From NCBI RefSeq assembly GCF_003987065.1, contig NZ_PIPY01000015.1, positions 1 to 51,249 of the forward strand: 51,249 nt of DNA, read 5' to 3'. Under the pieces are notes generated by a model. The model ran no database searches and was not told where the DNA came from. It saw nothing but the letters and a program-made list of their open reading frames with translations. Made by a program: the position numbers and the translations under genes. Numbering within the stretch: position 1 is the stretch's first letter; the number at the start of each line of letters is the position of its first letter. Origin of the DNA: Pseudidiomarina insulisalsae. Its GTDB lineage: Bacteria; Pseudomonadota; Gammaproteobacteria; Enterobacterales; Alteromonadaceae. This document shows, in pieces, positions 18,366 through 27,633 of the stretch.

Positions 18366-19732
18366 TGGATATGGCGAAAGCAAAAACAGCTTATGTTTGC
18401 AACGACTGCGGCGCAGATTACGTACGCTGGTTAGGACAATGTACTGAGTGTAAGTCCTGGAACTCCTTAACGGAAGTGCGGCTGGGGACCAACAAATCGG
18501 CCGCCGTTGAGCGCCGCGGGTTTGCTGGCGCAACACAGGCCAAAGTTCAGACCCTGGCTGAAGTTGATTTAGAGGACTTGCCGCGCTTTAGCAGCACCTA
18601 TCAGGAATTTGATCGGGTACTCGGCGGTGGCATCGTTCCCGGCTCGGCAATTTTGATTGGCGGCTCGCCGGGTGCAGGTAAAAGTACCTTGTTATTGCAA
18701 ACCATGTGCAAGCTTGCGGCGACGATGAATACGCTCTATGTGACTGGTGAAGAGTCATTGCAACAGGTCGCATTGCGCGCACAGCGACTGGGCTTACCTA
18801 CCGATAAATTGCGCATGCTCGCGGAGACGTCCGTTGAAACCATCTGCGATCTTGCTGATCAGGAAAAACCGCGGGTCATGGTGATCGACTCCATTCAGGT
18901 GATGCATCTGGCGGACATTCAGTCGGCACCCGGGAGTGTCTCTCAGGTGCGCGAATCAGCAGCGTATCTGACCCGTTACGCCAAGCAAAAGGGCGTGGCC
19001 ATCATCATGGTGGGGCACGTGACAAAAGATGGCTCGCTCGCCGGCCCCAAAGTACTGGAGCACTGTATAGATGCTTCGATTTTGCTGGAGGGCACTGCAG
19101 ATTCACGATTTCGTACCTTGCGGGGTAATAAAAACCGTTTCGGTCCGGCAAATGAACTGGGCGTTTTTGCCATGACCGGACAGGGACTGCGCGAAGTCAG
19201 TAATCCATCGGCGATCTTCTTGCAACGCGGTGAGGAGCACGGCAATGGCTCGGTGGTTATGGTGATTTGGGAGGGCACCCGGCCGTTACTGGTCGAACTG
19301 CAAGCGCTGGTAGATGCCAGTCAGTTAGCGAATCCGCGCCGTGTTGCGGTGGGTACCGAAGCCACCCGACTGGCGATGCTCCTGGCGGTATTGCATCGCC
19401 ATGGTGGCCTGCATATGTCCGATCAGGACGTGTTTGTAAATGTCGTGGGCGGTGTGCGCGTAACTGAAACCGGAGCAGATCTGGCGTTACTGCTGGCGAT
19501 TGTTTCAAGTTTTCGCGAGCAGCCTTTACCACGTGATCTGATCGTGTTTGGCGAAGTCGGGCTGGCCGGGGAGATCCGCCCGGTGCAAAACGGCCAGGCG
19601 CGGCTTAACGAAGCGGCCAAACATGGCTTTACCCGCGCGATTGTAGCGGCAGGAAATCGTCCCAAAGAGGCCATCCATGGCATGGAAGTCATTGCCGTGA
19701 AAAACCTTCAGCAGGCGCTCGAGGCCATCTGA
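18365..19732 (+). CDS. radA: DNA repair protein RadA
   Basis: This 455-residue branch-migration helicase has an N-terminal C4 zinc finger (Cys12, 15, 26, 29), a RecA-like ATPase with Walker A at about 99-108 (GGSPGAGKST), the RadA-specific KNRFG motif (NKNRFGPANELG) and a C-terminal Lon-protease-like domain (GEVGLAGEIRPV). Two ATGs are possible (18365 and 18371), differing by two residues. It processes recombination intermediates alongside RecA. The serB-radA pair is conserved in gammaproteobacteria. Its stop overlaps the first codon of the ABC importer's binding protein. Confidence 0.96.
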   Translation: MDMAKAKTAYVCNDCGADYVRWLGQCTECKSWNSLTEVRLGTNKSAAVERRGFAGATQAKVQTLAEVDLEDLPRFSSTYQEFDRVLGGGIVPGSAILIGGSPGAGKSTLLLQTMCKLAATMNTLYVTGEESLQQVALRAQRLGLPTDKLRMLAETSVETICDLADQEKPRVMVIDSIQVMHLADIQSAPGSVSQVRESAAYLTRYAKQKGVAIIMVGHVTKDGSLAGPKVLEHCIDASILLEGTADSRFRTLRGNKNRFGPANELGVFAMTGQGLREVSNPSAIFLQRGEEHGNGSVVMVIWEGTRPLLVELQALVDASQLANPRRVAVGTEATRLAMLLAVLHRHGGLHMSDQDVFVNVVGGVRVTETGADLALLLAIVSSFREQPLPRDLIVFGEVGLAGEIRPVQNGQARLNEAAKHGFTRAIVAAGNRPKEAIHGMEVIAVKNLQQALEAI

Positions 19733-20445
19733 TGCTGACACAGCTGACCCTGGTCAATAGCTTACTGTTGAGTCTTAATCCCTGTCTGGATGACTGGCTG
19801 CCGCAGTGGGTCGTGTCGCCGTGGCAGGTAATTGGCACCGAGCAGCATGGGCAACGGCTCGAGGCCATGGTTGCAATGCAGCCGGAGCTGGTGGTCAGTG
19901 GCAGTTTTGTCAATCGTCAGCTACGCCTGGCACTTCAGGCGCATACCGATTTGCACACATTACCTTACACACAAACCTACACTGACTGGCAGCAGGCAGT
20001 GCAACAACTTGCGGCACGGCTGGGCCAGAGCCGCCAGGGTCAGGCCTGGTTAAACGCGCAGGCAGCCGAGCTTAGCGCCTTTGACTTAACCGCGCTTGGC
20101 GAGATTCTGGTTGTCATGCCGAATGCCTACACCTGGGGCCAGGACAGCTGGATCGCCAACTTGTTAACGCGCCAGGGCGGCGAACTTTCGTCACTGATGG
20201 GCGCGGGTGAATTGGTGCGCTTAAGTATTGAAGAGCTGATCAGCAGCCAACCTGACACGGTCATTCTGGAGGGCTTCTCGGCGGACTATGCCAGAGCTCA
20301 TGACTGGCTTTGGCACGATGCGGTGCAGGACTGGCTGGCACAGCGTCGGCATTTTAACGTCGATGGTGCAGTGGCCGGATGCTCTGATGTGCGCGCGGTA
20401 GAGTATCTGCAGGCATTAGACCCGGTGCCGGAGGTGCGTCAATGA
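19732..20445 (+). CDS. Periplasmic-binding-protein-like component of a B12/siderophore ABC importer, without signal peptide
   Basis: This 237-residue protein resembles BtuF/FhuD-type helical-backbone binding proteins. The start LLLSLNPCLDDWLPQW matches their first strand and helix, followed by QPELVVSGSFVNRQ and a C-terminal SQPDTVILEG. Oddly, it begins directly at the mature domain with no basic, hydrophobic signal peptide. The frame upstream runs into radA back to a stop at 19606 and contains no ATG, GTG or TTG, so no longer start exists. It overlaps the permease by 4 bp. It may be cytoplasmic or nonfunctional, or exported in another way. The substrate is unknown. Confidence 0.75.
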   Translation: MLTQLTLVNSLLLSLNPCLDDWLPQWVVSPWQVIGTEQHGQRLEAMVAMQPELVVSGSFVNRQLRLALQAHTDLHTLPYTQTYTDWQQAVQQLAARLGQSRQGQAWLNAQAAELSAFDLTALGEILVVMPNAYTWGQDSWIANLLTRQGGELSSLMGAGELVRLSIEELISSQPDTVILEGFSADYARAHDWLWHDAVQDWLAQRRHFNVDGAVAGCSDVRAVEYLQALDPVPEVRQ

Positions 20446-21398
20446 ATCCCCGTACCGTGCTGATGTTAAGCTTTGGCTGTGTGCTGGTACTGCTGATTCA
20501 TTTGAGCATTGGCTCCGCTGGCTGGGGTTTCGCTGCACTTGGCGATGCAGCCGCTGTCATTTTTTATGATATTCGCCTGCCACGCGCGCTGCTGGCGTTG
20601 CTTAACGGTATTGCGTTGGGGATAGCCGGTGCCACCTTGCAAGTCATTTTTCGTAATCCGCTGGCAGAGCCGGGAATTACCGGTGTTGCCGGCGGTAGTG
20701 CATTAGCGGTAGTGATTGTTCTGTACAGTGGTCTTGCGCTGCCAACACTGGTGACGTTGCCAGTGGTAGGTATGGTAGGAGGTATTGTCAGTTTAATTCT
20801 GCTATGGCTGATAGCAGGTGGCAACACCAGTGGCCTGCGCCTGATTCTGGCGGGTGTTGCAGTCGCTTCTTTTGCCGGCGCATTGCTGGCGTTGGTACTG
20901 AATCTGGCACCCAACCCCTTTGCTTATCTTGAGTGGAGCATGTGGCTGTTAGGTTCGGTTGCTAATCGCGGCTGGGAGCAGGTCGTACTGATGATCCCGA
21001 GTCTGATGATCGCTTTGGCATTGCTATACTGGCAGCGCCATTACATCAATGCGCATATTTTCGATTATCAGACCTTAGCAACCCTGGGCTTTGCCCAGAA
21101 GCGCTCATTATGGTGGGTATTATTCGCTGTGACCTTGCTAGTGTCAGCCTCGGTGGTCACTGCCGGGGTCATCGGCTTTATCGGCTTACTGGCACCCCAT
21201 GCGGCACGTTTGTTGGGTGAAGAGCGACCGCCGCAGCTAATGCTGCTAAGCGGCATCTGCGGCGGCTTGCTACTGGTATTAATAGATACAGTGGTTAAGA
21301 TCGTCCCGACGACCGTTGAACTGCAACTAGGGGTGGTCGCAGCCTTTTTAGGGGCGCCATGGCTGATTTACCTGCTTTATAAACAGAGGCCGGCATGA
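20442..21398 (+). CDS. FecCD/BtuC-type ABC importer permease
   Basis: This 318-residue polytopic inner-membrane protein has the BtuC/FecCD fold of about ten helices. The diagnostic IRLPRALLALLNGIALGIAG segment follows the first helix. GFIGLLAPHAARLLG near the C-terminus is the coupling-helix region that contacts the ATPase. It is of full length (BtuC 326 aa). ATGA overlaps on both sides couple it to the binding protein and the ATPase. Type II importers of this class take up cobalamin, haem or ferric siderophores, and nothing here decides between them. Confidence 0.9.
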   Translation: MNPRTVLMLSFGCVLVLLIHLSIGSAGWGFAALGDAAAVIFYDIRLPRALLALLNGIALGIAGATLQVIFRNPLAEPGITGVAGGSALAVVIVLYSGLALPTLVTLPVVGMVGGIVSLILLWLIAGGNTSGLRLILAGVAVASFAGALLALVLNLAPNPFAYLEWSMWLLGSVANRGWEQVVLMIPSLMIALALLYWQRHYINAHIFDYQTLATLGFAQKRSLWWVLFAVTLLVSASVVTAGVIGFIGLLAPHAARLLGEERPPQLMLLSGICGGLLLVLIDTVVKIVPTTVELQLGVVAAFLGAPWLIYLLYKQRPA

Positions 21399-22141
21399 GC
21401 TTACATGTAGCGCAGATTGCGCACAGTACACGCCTGCAGCAGGTCAGCTTTACTGCCAAAGCGGGTCAGTTTGTCGGCATCATTGGGGCAAACGGTGCCG
21501 GTAAAAGCTCATTACTGACAGCCATTACCGGACAGCTCATGCCGCTGCATCAAGGCAGCGTGCATTACAATGAGCGTTCCGTATTGCATATGAGCGCTAG
21601 CGAGCGTCGCGCGTTATTTGGCTACTTACCCCAAAGCCCGGCTTTACACGGTGACATCTCCGTAAGCCATTTTTTGCAAAGCGGCTTAGTGAACCTACCG
21701 GCAGCAAATGCTGGTCGTGACGAACTGACTCGGGTAGCAAACCTATTGGCAATAACGGGATTCTTACCACGCCCACTACCCCACCTTTCGGGTGGTGAAC
21801 AGCGCCGGATTCATCTGGCCCGGGCGTTGCTCGGAGATCAGCCCTGGCTGGTGTGTGACGAGCCAACTGCCAGCCTCGATTTGCATCACCAGCTAAAAGT
21901 AATGGCTTTACTCAGGAGCTTTGCTGACAACGGTAAACTGGTTACTGCAGCCTTACATGATTTAAGTCTGGCGGCCCGCTTTTGCGATAAACTGGTGTTA
22001 TTGCATGAGGGGAGGTTAATGGCATGCGGTGAGCCCGCGGAGGTACTCAGCGAGGCGAACCTCGCCCGGGCTTTTGCAATTAAAGCCCGTTGGCTTTGTA
22101 CCGAGCAGGGCGTGGCGTTATTACCCACCCTGCTGAAATAA
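21395..22141 (+). CDS. ABC importer ATPase (BtuD/FecE-type)
   Basis: This 248-residue nucleotide-binding subunit has Walker A at 31-39 (GANGAGKSS), the ABC signature LSGGEQ at 131-136, Walker B with DEP at 155-157 (WLVCDEPTASLD) and the H-loop in ALHDLSLAARFCDK. The pattern is that of iron-siderophore/B12 importers. It is the last gene of the three-gene importer set. It converges with the S41 peptidase gene across only 6 nt, without a visible terminator. Confidence 0.9.
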   Translation: MSLHVAQIAHSTRLQQVSFTAKAGQFVGIIGANGAGKSSLLTAITGQLMPLHQGSVHYNERSVLHMSASERRALFGYLPQSPALHGDISVSHFLQSGLVNLPAANAGRDELTRVANLLAITGFLPRPLPHLSGGEQRRIHLARALLGDQPWLVCDEPTASLDLHHQLKVMALLRSFADNGKLVTAALHDLSLAARFCDKLVLLHEGRLMACGEPAEVLSEANLARAFAIKARWLCTEQGVALLPTLLK

Positions 22142-22147
22142 TCGTCG

Positions 22148-23470
22148 CTAAAATTCGTTTTGCCACTGCTCCAGTAGTGGGTGCTGGCGCGGCTGAGTAC
22201 GACGCGTTGACGCTTCATTACTTTGTAAGGTCATCGCGCTGGCACTGCAACTGCCGAAACTGATGAAATATTTTGCTTCATCAAGCAATGGGTCGCCATT
22301 CACGCCCCAATCGCCTACTAACGTATCTGCAGCGCTGCACTGCGGCGCGATACCATCAAAGTAACGACCCTCGCCGTCGGCGTTGACGGTTTCAAAGTTA
22401 ATCACAAAACTGCGTTTATCACAGAAAGGCCGTGGTGACTGGCCGACGGGTTTACCACAGGTACTGCCACCGATGACCACGACATCAACAAAAGGCTTCA
22501 GACCGTTTATAATCAGCTCGGAAGATGAGCAACTGGAGGCGGTAGTCAGTACAAAAACACGATTGAGATTCAGTTGCTGTATACCATCGACTAACTGGAA
22601 CACCGAAGTGTTATTCAGATCGGAGTTTTTATCGTTATAAATCAGACTGACGAAAGGGTTGCCGATAACATTATCACCCGCTGCCTGTGTGGCTGCCTGA
22701 TTGGCATAACGGATCAGCCCACCACCGTTGTAACGGACGTCAATGATTAGCTCGTCGACGCCGACCAGACTGTCATAAGCCTGGTTCAAATCGCTACCAG
22801 TACGTTGAATAAAGCTATTCAGCACATAGTAGCCAACATCTTTGCCATTTTGCGCAAAGCGCTCAATCGCCAATACAGTATTGGTGTCAACTTCAACCTT
22901 GGTAACCACATCTGTAAATTCACTGCCGTCGGGCTTTTGCCAGGTGAAGGTGACCGGGTAACCGGTTTCAGCGGGGCCCAGTGCCTGATTCAATGTGCCG
23001 TTGGCGATAAGTGTGGCCACCGCGACACCGTCAATTGCGAGAATTTCGTCACCGCGTGACATACCCGCCAGCTCTGCGGGAGACTCCGCAAAAACATAGT
23101 TCAGCAGTAACTGTGAGCCGACCACTCGGGTTGAAAAACCAAAGCCAATGTATTCAGCGCTGACAAACCGGTCCTGATACTCCTGCTCGGTCAAGATATA
23201 GCTGAAGCGATCTTGTGGGCTACGGATGGCGTCCAGCAAGGCATATACGGAATCATAACTGGCCGGTTCGACATTGGCCGGTATATCTTCATACCAGAAA
23301 TAGTTTTCGCGCATATAATCTAAAAAGTAACGGTTTTGTTCGACCACGGAACAGCTATCTGCTGCGGGTGATTCACTACTGTCACCAGAGCCGCCACCGC
23401 AGCTGATGAGCAGAGGAAACGCACAGCAAAGAACTAAGGGACGAATTAGGCGTGTTGACTTTTTCAACAT
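22148..23470 (-). CDS. S41-family (C-terminal processing) peptidase lipoprotein
   Basis: This 440-residue protein starts with a lipoprotein signal peptide whose lipobox is LISC (Cys24), followed by a GGGSGDSS linker. A cap region (about 40-100) precedes a PDZ domain (about 105-190, YIGFGFSTRVVG, SRGDEILAIDGVAV). The S41 core contains the catalytic serine in TTASSCSSSELIINGL and the preceding strand ELIIDVRYNGGG. It differs from Prc/CtpA in being a lipoprotein with a short tail and extra cysteines. The substrate is unknown. It is divergent from nagZ. Confidence 0.85.
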   Translation of the reverse strand: MLKKSTRLIRPLVLCCAFPLLISCGGGSGDSSESPAADSCSVVEQNRYFLDYMRENYFWYEDIPANVEPASYDSVYALLDAIRSPQDRFSYILTEQEYQDRFVSAEYIGFGFSTRVVGSQLLLNYVFAESPAELAGMSRGDEILAIDGVAVATLIANGTLNQALGPAETGYPVTFTWQKPDGSEFTDVVTKVEVDTNTVLAIERFAQNGKDVGYYVLNSFIQRTGSDLNQAYDSLVGVDELIIDVRYNGGGLIRYANQAATQAAGDNVIGNPFVSLIYNDKNSDLNNTSVFQLVDGIQQLNLNRVFVLTTASSCSSSELIINGLKPFVDVVVIGGSTCGKPVGQSPRPFCDKRSFVINFETVNADGEGRYFDGIAPQCSAADTLVGDWGVNGDPLLDEAKYFISFGSCSASAMTLQSNEASTRRTQPRQHPLLEQWQNEF

Positions 23471-23615
23471 AATGCTGCTCCTGATCAGTACACCGCATAA
23501 GTTTTTATAAGGCTTTGTTGCTATGAAGTCCAGTCAGTAAAATTCATTGGTGACGGACAAGATGATTTTTGGCAAACTGCCAGTCTTTGTACGTATGGAG
23601 TCAGGTGGAAGTTCT

Positions 23616-24629
23616 ATGACGGCAGTAATGATCGACCTTGAGGGTACTGAACTGAATGCGGCTGAACGCGAACTGCTTGCGCATCCCGCGGTGGGTGGCG
23701 TCATTTATTTTACCCGCAACTTTGCCGACCCGGATCAGTTGCAGGAACTGGTGCGTCAGACCCGTGCGGCGGCCCGCAACCCTCTTGTGCTGGCAGTCGA
23801 CCACGAAGGTGGACGGGTGCAGCGCTTTCGCAATGGCTTCTCAGAAATACCTGCCATGGGCAAGATACTGCCGCAGTCGATGTCTGCCGACGACGCTCAG
23901 CATATGGCGCAGGAGCTCGGCTGGTTAATGGCCAGTGAGATTTTAGCTGTCGATATTGATATCAGCTTTGCTCCTGTGCTGGATATTAACGGTATCAGTG
24001 ACGTCATCGGTGAACGCGCGTTCGCGACGAATGCTGCGCAAGTGACCACTTTGGCCCGAAGCTTTATTAAGGGTATGCATCAGGCTGGCATGAAGGTAAC
24101 CGGAAAGCACTTTCCTGGTCATGGCTCGGTAAAAGCAGACTCGCATATCGCTGCGCCTGTTGATGACCGCCCCTGGGCTACTATTTTAGAGACCGACCTG
24201 CCACCTTTCATAGAACTGGCCAACTGTCTCGAAGCCATTATGCCTGCGCACGTCGTCTACAGAGATGTTGACGATAAGCCCGCCGGATTTTCCGAGCGCT
24301 GGTTGCAGCATATTTTGCGCTCCCAGCTTGGCTTTAAAGGTGTGATATTTAGTGACGATCTGGCGATGGCGGCAGCAAAAGTTGCCGGCGCCATGCCTGA
24401 ACGTGCGGCTGCAGCATTGAATGCGGGTTGTGATATGGTGCTGGCATGTAATGATCGCGCTGGCGCTGAAGCCGTGCTGGAGTCACTTGAAAATCGTGTG
24501 ACGGCCGCGGGGCAGTGCTCTAACACTACCTACGAGCGACTGGCGAAGCGCGCCGCGTTAGCGCTGCCGGTATTACAAAACCATCCGCGCTGGCATCAGG
24601 CGCAGCAACTATTAGCCCGTTTTAAATAA
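23616..24629 (+). CDS. nagZ: Beta-N-acetylhexosaminidase NagZ
   Basis: This family-3 glycoside hydrolase removes GlcNAc from 1,6-anhydromuropeptides in the cytoplasm during peptidoglycan recycling. The start at 23616 (MTAVMIDLEG) aligns with E. coli NagZ (341 aa) and gives 337 residues. Upstream in-frame ATGs would add unrelated sequence, and an aggtgga site sits 5-12 nt before it. Signatures are DHEGGRVQRF, the acid/base loop TGKHFPGHGSVKADSH, and the nucleophile Asp in VIFSDDLAM. The stop codon abuts the convergent queC end with no gap. Confidence 0.95.
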   Translation: MTAVMIDLEGTELNAAERELLAHPAVGGVIYFTRNFADPDQLQELVRQTRAAARNPLVLAVDHEGGRVQRFRNGFSEIPAMGKILPQSMSADDAQHMAQELGWLMASEILAVDIDISFAPVLDINGISDVIGERAFATNAAQVTTLARSFIKGMHQAGMKVTGKHFPGHGSVKADSHIAAPVDDRPWATILETDLPPFIELANCLEAIMPAHVVYRDVDDKPAGFSERWLQHILRSQLGFKGVIFSDDLAMAAAKVAGAMPERAAAALNAGCDMVLACNDRAGAEAVLESLENRVTAAGQCSNTTYERLAKRAALALPVLQNHPRWHQAQQLLARFK

Positions 24630-25286
24630 TCACTCGTAAGGCAGTGGGTCTGTGACTTGGTTCGCGGCGAAGGCTTCCAGCCGCTCCACGCAGGCGCCGC
24701 ATTTGCCACAGGCCTTTTCGCGACCGTTATAGCAGGTCCAGGTTTGTCGGTAATCCAGCCCCATTGCCAGGCCATCTTTTAATATTTCGCCCTTGTCGCA
24801 GTCGAGGTAGGGGACCGCTATTTCAATTGGCTGATAATTGGCAATCTGACTCACGTCATTCATACGTTTGACAAACTCGGGGCGACAGTCAGGGTAAATT
24901 GCGTGGTCGCCTGAGTGCGCGCCATAGTAGACCGCCTGCGCTTCAATGGAGACCGCGTAACCTATCGCTAACGATAATAAAATCATATTGCGGTTTGGCA
25001 CCACGGTCGACTTCATCGATACTTCTTCGTAATGGCCTTCAGGAATATCAACGTCACTTGAAGTCAGTGAGCTGTTGGCGATCAACTCATTAATGGCAGT
25101 AATATCGACAATCTTGTGGGGTAGTCCCAGCTGCGTGGTTACCTGGTGGGCCACTTCAAGTTCTTTCACATGGCGCTGACCGTAATTAAAGCTTAAAGCA
25201 TAAACTTCATGGCCGTCGCGCAAGGCGCGGTGCAGCACAGTAAATGAATCCATGCCACCAGAGTAAATGACAACGACTTTGGCCAT
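24630..25286 (-). CDS. queC: 7-cyano-7-deazaguanine synthase QueC
   Basis: This 218-residue ATP-dependent enzyme converts 7-carboxy-7-deazaguanine to preQ0 on the queuosine pathway. The PP-loop is at residues 9-14 (SGGMDS), followed by SFNYGQRH. The C-terminal zinc site is four cysteines in [15 protein letters not shown]. It is divergent from queE, the enzyme for the preceding step, across a 71-nt gap. A GGAG ribosome site precedes the ATG. No preQ1 riboswitch was recognised in that gap. Confidence 0.96.
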   Translation of the reverse strand: MAKVVVIYSGGMDSFTVLHRALRDGHEVYALSFNYGQRHVKELEVAHQVTTQLGLPHKIVDITAINELIANSSLTSSDVDIPEGHYEEVSMKSTVVPNRNMILLSLAIGYAVSIEAQAVYYGAHSGDHAIYPDCRPEFVKRMNDVSQIANYQPIEIAVPYLDCDKGEILKDGLAMGLDYRQTWTCYNGREKACGKCGACVERLEAFAANQVTDPLPYE

Positions 25287-25357
25287 AGTGAAGCTCCTTA
25301 TTACTTCCTTTCGCTAAAATTACGGTACAATAGTCGTATAGTTTACCGCAAAACAGG

Positions 25358-26044
25358 ATGAATCCCATTACTACTCACTACCCAGTCAACGAATTATTCG
25401 AGACGATCCAGGGCGAGGGGAGCTTTACTGGTACACCGGCAATTTTTCTGCGCTTACAGGGGTGCCCGGTGGGCTGTCCCTGGTGTGATACCCAGCATAC
25501 CTGGGAAAAATCTGCCGCCGACCAGGTGGATGCTGCGCGTATGTTGAATAAATCGTCGCCGTCGCCGGAATGGGCTGAGCTGACTGCGGCGCAGTTGCTT
25601 GAGCTGTTTCAACAGCAGGGCTTTCAGGCCCGCCATGTAGTGATCACTGGCGGTGAGCCGGCCATGTATGATTTGCGTGAGCTTGGTGAGGTTCTTGAAG
25701 GCGCGGGCTATCGTTTACAGATTGAAACCAGCGGTACCTTTGAATTAAAAGTCAGCGCGGCCACCTGGGTGACAGTTTCGCCAAAATTGGATATGCCGGG
25801 CGGTTTTCTGGTGCGCCCTGACAGTATGAAACGAGCGGATGAAATTAAACATCCGGTGGCGATGCAAAAGCACATTGATGCATTGGATAAACTCCTGCAA
25901 AGGTGTCCGCCACGTGACGACACGATTATTGCCTTGCAGCCGATTTCACAGCGTCCGCGTGCAACTGAGCTTGCTATTGCAACCTGCATTGCGCGCAACT
26001 GGCGCCTATCGGTGCAGCTGCATAAGTATCTTAATATCGAGTAA
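25358..26044 (+). CDS. queE: 7-carboxy-7-deazaguanine synthase QueE
   Basis: This 228-residue radical SAM enzyme rearranges 6-carboxy-tetrahydropterin to 7-carboxy-7-deazaguanine. The cluster cysteines are Cys36, Cys40 and Cys43 (CPVGCPWC), preceded by the substrate loop FETIQGEGSFTGTPAIF. TGGEPAMYD and ETSGTF follow as SAM-binding elements. The length and C-terminal QLHKYLNIE fit the gammaproteobacterial QueE. It is divergent from queC, so both queuosine genes probably share one control region. Confidence 0.95.
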   Translation: MNPITTHYPVNELFETIQGEGSFTGTPAIFLRLQGCPVGCPWCDTQHTWEKSAADQVDAARMLNKSSPSPEWAELTAAQLLELFQQQGFQARHVVITGGEPAMYDLRELGEVLEGAGYRLQIETSGTFELKVSAATWVTVSPKLDMPGGFLVRPDSMKRADEIKHPVAMQKHIDALDKLLQRCPPRDDTIIALQPISQRPRATELAIATCIARNWRLSVQLHKYLNIE

Positions 26045-26102
26045 GTTTTCTCGCGATCCGCGATCACGCGCCTCCGACTGAGCTATAGTGAAGTGACCTG
26101 GC

Positions 26103-26117
26103 AACCCGCCGGGTTTT
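26103..26117 (+). terminator. Weak hairpin between queE and the Tad cluster
   Basis: aaccc/gggtt with a 3-nt loop is followed by only two further T before mixed sequence. It may end the queE transcript or sit in the flp leader. The call is tentative, since stem and U tract are short. Confidence 0.3.
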
Positions 26118-26137
26118 AAGTTCAGCAAGGAGGCCAT

Positions 26138-26431
26138 ATGAAACAGGGACGTTTTCTCTCACATCACCGTGTCCACCACGCTTTAGGCCAGGGCATGACC
26201 GAGTACATTATTATCGTTGCACTGATTGCTGTCGCGGCGATTGGTGTGTACTCCCTACTGGGCAAAACCGTGCGCAATCAGGTGTCCGGGATTGCCCATG
26301 AAGTGAGTGGCCAGAGTGCTTCGCAGCAGTTGAATCAGGCCCGCTCGAGCGCGCGACGCTCGGGTACGGTCGCGCGGCAGGACGTTAATCTCGGTAATTA
26401 TGATGAAGCCACCGAGAGCGGTGACAACTAA
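26138..26431 (+). CDS. flp: Flp-type type IVb pilin precursor
   Basis: This 97-residue prepilin has a class III leader ending at Gly18 (HALG) and a mature start QGMTEYIIIVALIAV. The Glu5-Tyr6 pair is characteristic of Flp pilins, and a single ~20-residue hydrophobic helix follows. The C-terminal tail (about 45 residues) is polar, rich in Ser, Arg and Gln, and longer than in most Flp pilins. A strong AAGGAGG site lies 6 nt before the ATG, as expected for the most abundant product. It heads the Tad-like cluster. A prepilin peptidase must come from elsewhere. Confidence 0.9.
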   Translation: MKQGRFLSHHRVHHALGQGMTEYIIIVALIAVAAIGVYSLLGKTVRNQVSGIAHEVSGQSASQQLNQARSSARRSGTVARQDVNLGNYDEATESGDN

Positions 26432-27633
26432 TGCTTCCGCGTGGCTTCACCACGGTTTGGTTACTGCCAGTGCTTGCTGCTTTGATGTTGCTTACCCTTG
26501 GCGTAATGCGGCAAAGCGATAAGGTACAGCAGGTGTGGTACCAGCAGACGATCGCGGACAATATGGCGATATCAGCAGCGACACTGCTTGCGCGCGAAAT
26601 GAATCTACTGGCGATCATGAATCGGGCTTTGCTTGCCAATCAGCTGACGACAGCGCAGTTGGTTGGCATTGGCAGTTGGCTGCAGATGATGCGCGATGTC
26701 GCCGATCGCAGTGCGCTGATCAGCAGTTGGATCCCTTACCTGAATGCCATTACCCGTAACATCGCCAATGCTGTCCGGCAGGTTGATTTTTCCGTGCAGC
26801 AAATTATTGCTGCCACGCTCGCTTTTCAAAGGCTGATTACGACTGTTTTACGTACCACTCAGTGGTATGCCCGGGTCAGTTTTGCGTTGCAGATTCCACC
26901 TACCTTACAGCAGATCTATGACTTGCATGCTCCCCGGCATAAGCCTGCACAGGTGCCGCAATGGGAACTATTGCACGCGCCCGGTCTGGTGCCTGTACCC
27001 TGGTTATGGTGGACCTTTATGGCCCCGCAACGTTCCGGCAGCGATAATAAGCTTGCTTACAAGTTGGTAGTGGCAAGCCTTGATCCTTTCAGTCAACAGC
27101 GCAGCTATGAATGGTTCGACGCCGTGCAGGTTGAAGTTGAGAAAGCCGGTGGTGTGCGTTTGATTCAGGAAGAGAGCGGTGCGTGGAGCTGGCAGGGGAT
27201 GGATACCGTATCGGTTCACGTGCAGGGACTGCTGGACTCTGACGAGTACCCTTGGGGTGACGGCGCTACCTACTTCGGCAGCGAAATTCGTAAAGTTCAC
27301 AGAAAAGACTTCGGCTATTCGGGCAAAACCAACCCGCAGGCAACGGCCTGGGCACAACTACAGCAACATTTCTACTCTCACGAAAAAGATATCTTTCGCT
27401 ACTTTAATCGCACAGACCTAAGTCCTTCACAGTGGCCGCAGGTCATTGTGCGTCTGCCGGACGCGACGGCGAAAGCCGGTGTTGCTTTTTCACGACCACG
27501 GCGCTGGTTTGCCAGAAATGATAACAAAGTTGAACAGGCGAACTTATTTAACGCGCTGTGGTTCAGTCAGTTGCTCTCGCTGAGTCAACGTGACCGTGCG
27601 GTTCTGGCGATTGTCGGGAGGCAAGATGGATAG
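26431..27633 (+). CDS. TadG-like Tad-cluster membrane-anchored protein
   Basis: This 400-residue protein has one N-terminal hydrophobic helix (about residues 6-25, GFTTVWLLPVLAALMLLTLG) and a large, presumably periplasmic domain. The position directly after flp and before a TadE-like gene, the length and the architecture suggest TadG. The usual Glu after the processing glycine is missing, and I see no von Willebrand A motif (MIDAS DxSxS). The start overlaps the flp stop by one base. The function is inferred from context only. Confidence 0.6.
   Translation: MLPRGFTTVWLLPVLAALMLLTLGVMRQSDKVQQVWYQQTIADNMAISAATLLAREMNLLAIMNRALLANQLTTAQLVGIGSWLQMMRDVADRSALISSWIPYLNAITRNIANAVRQVDFSVQQIIAATLAFQRLITTVLRTTQWYARVSFALQIPPTLQQIYDLHAPRHKPAQVPQWELLHAPGLVPVPWLWWTFMAPQRSGSDNKLAYKLVVASLDPFSQQRSYEWFDAVQVEVEKAGGVRLIQEESGAWSWQGMDTVSVHVQGLLDSDEYPWGDGATYFGSEIRKVHRKDFGYSGKTNPQATAWAQLQQHFYSHEKDIFRYFNRTDLSPSQWPQVIVRLPDATAKAGVAFSRPRRWFARNDNKVEQANLFNALWFSQLLSLSQRDRAVLAIVGRQDG

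Noticed and set aside
19560-19735. Cobalamin riboswitch upstream of the ABC importer
   Set aside because: The upstream sequence is radA coding sequence, with no B12-box pattern seen.
25287-25357. preQ1 riboswitch between queC and queE
   Set aside because: The gap is short and shows neither the class I stem-loop/A-rich tail nor a terminator in either direction.
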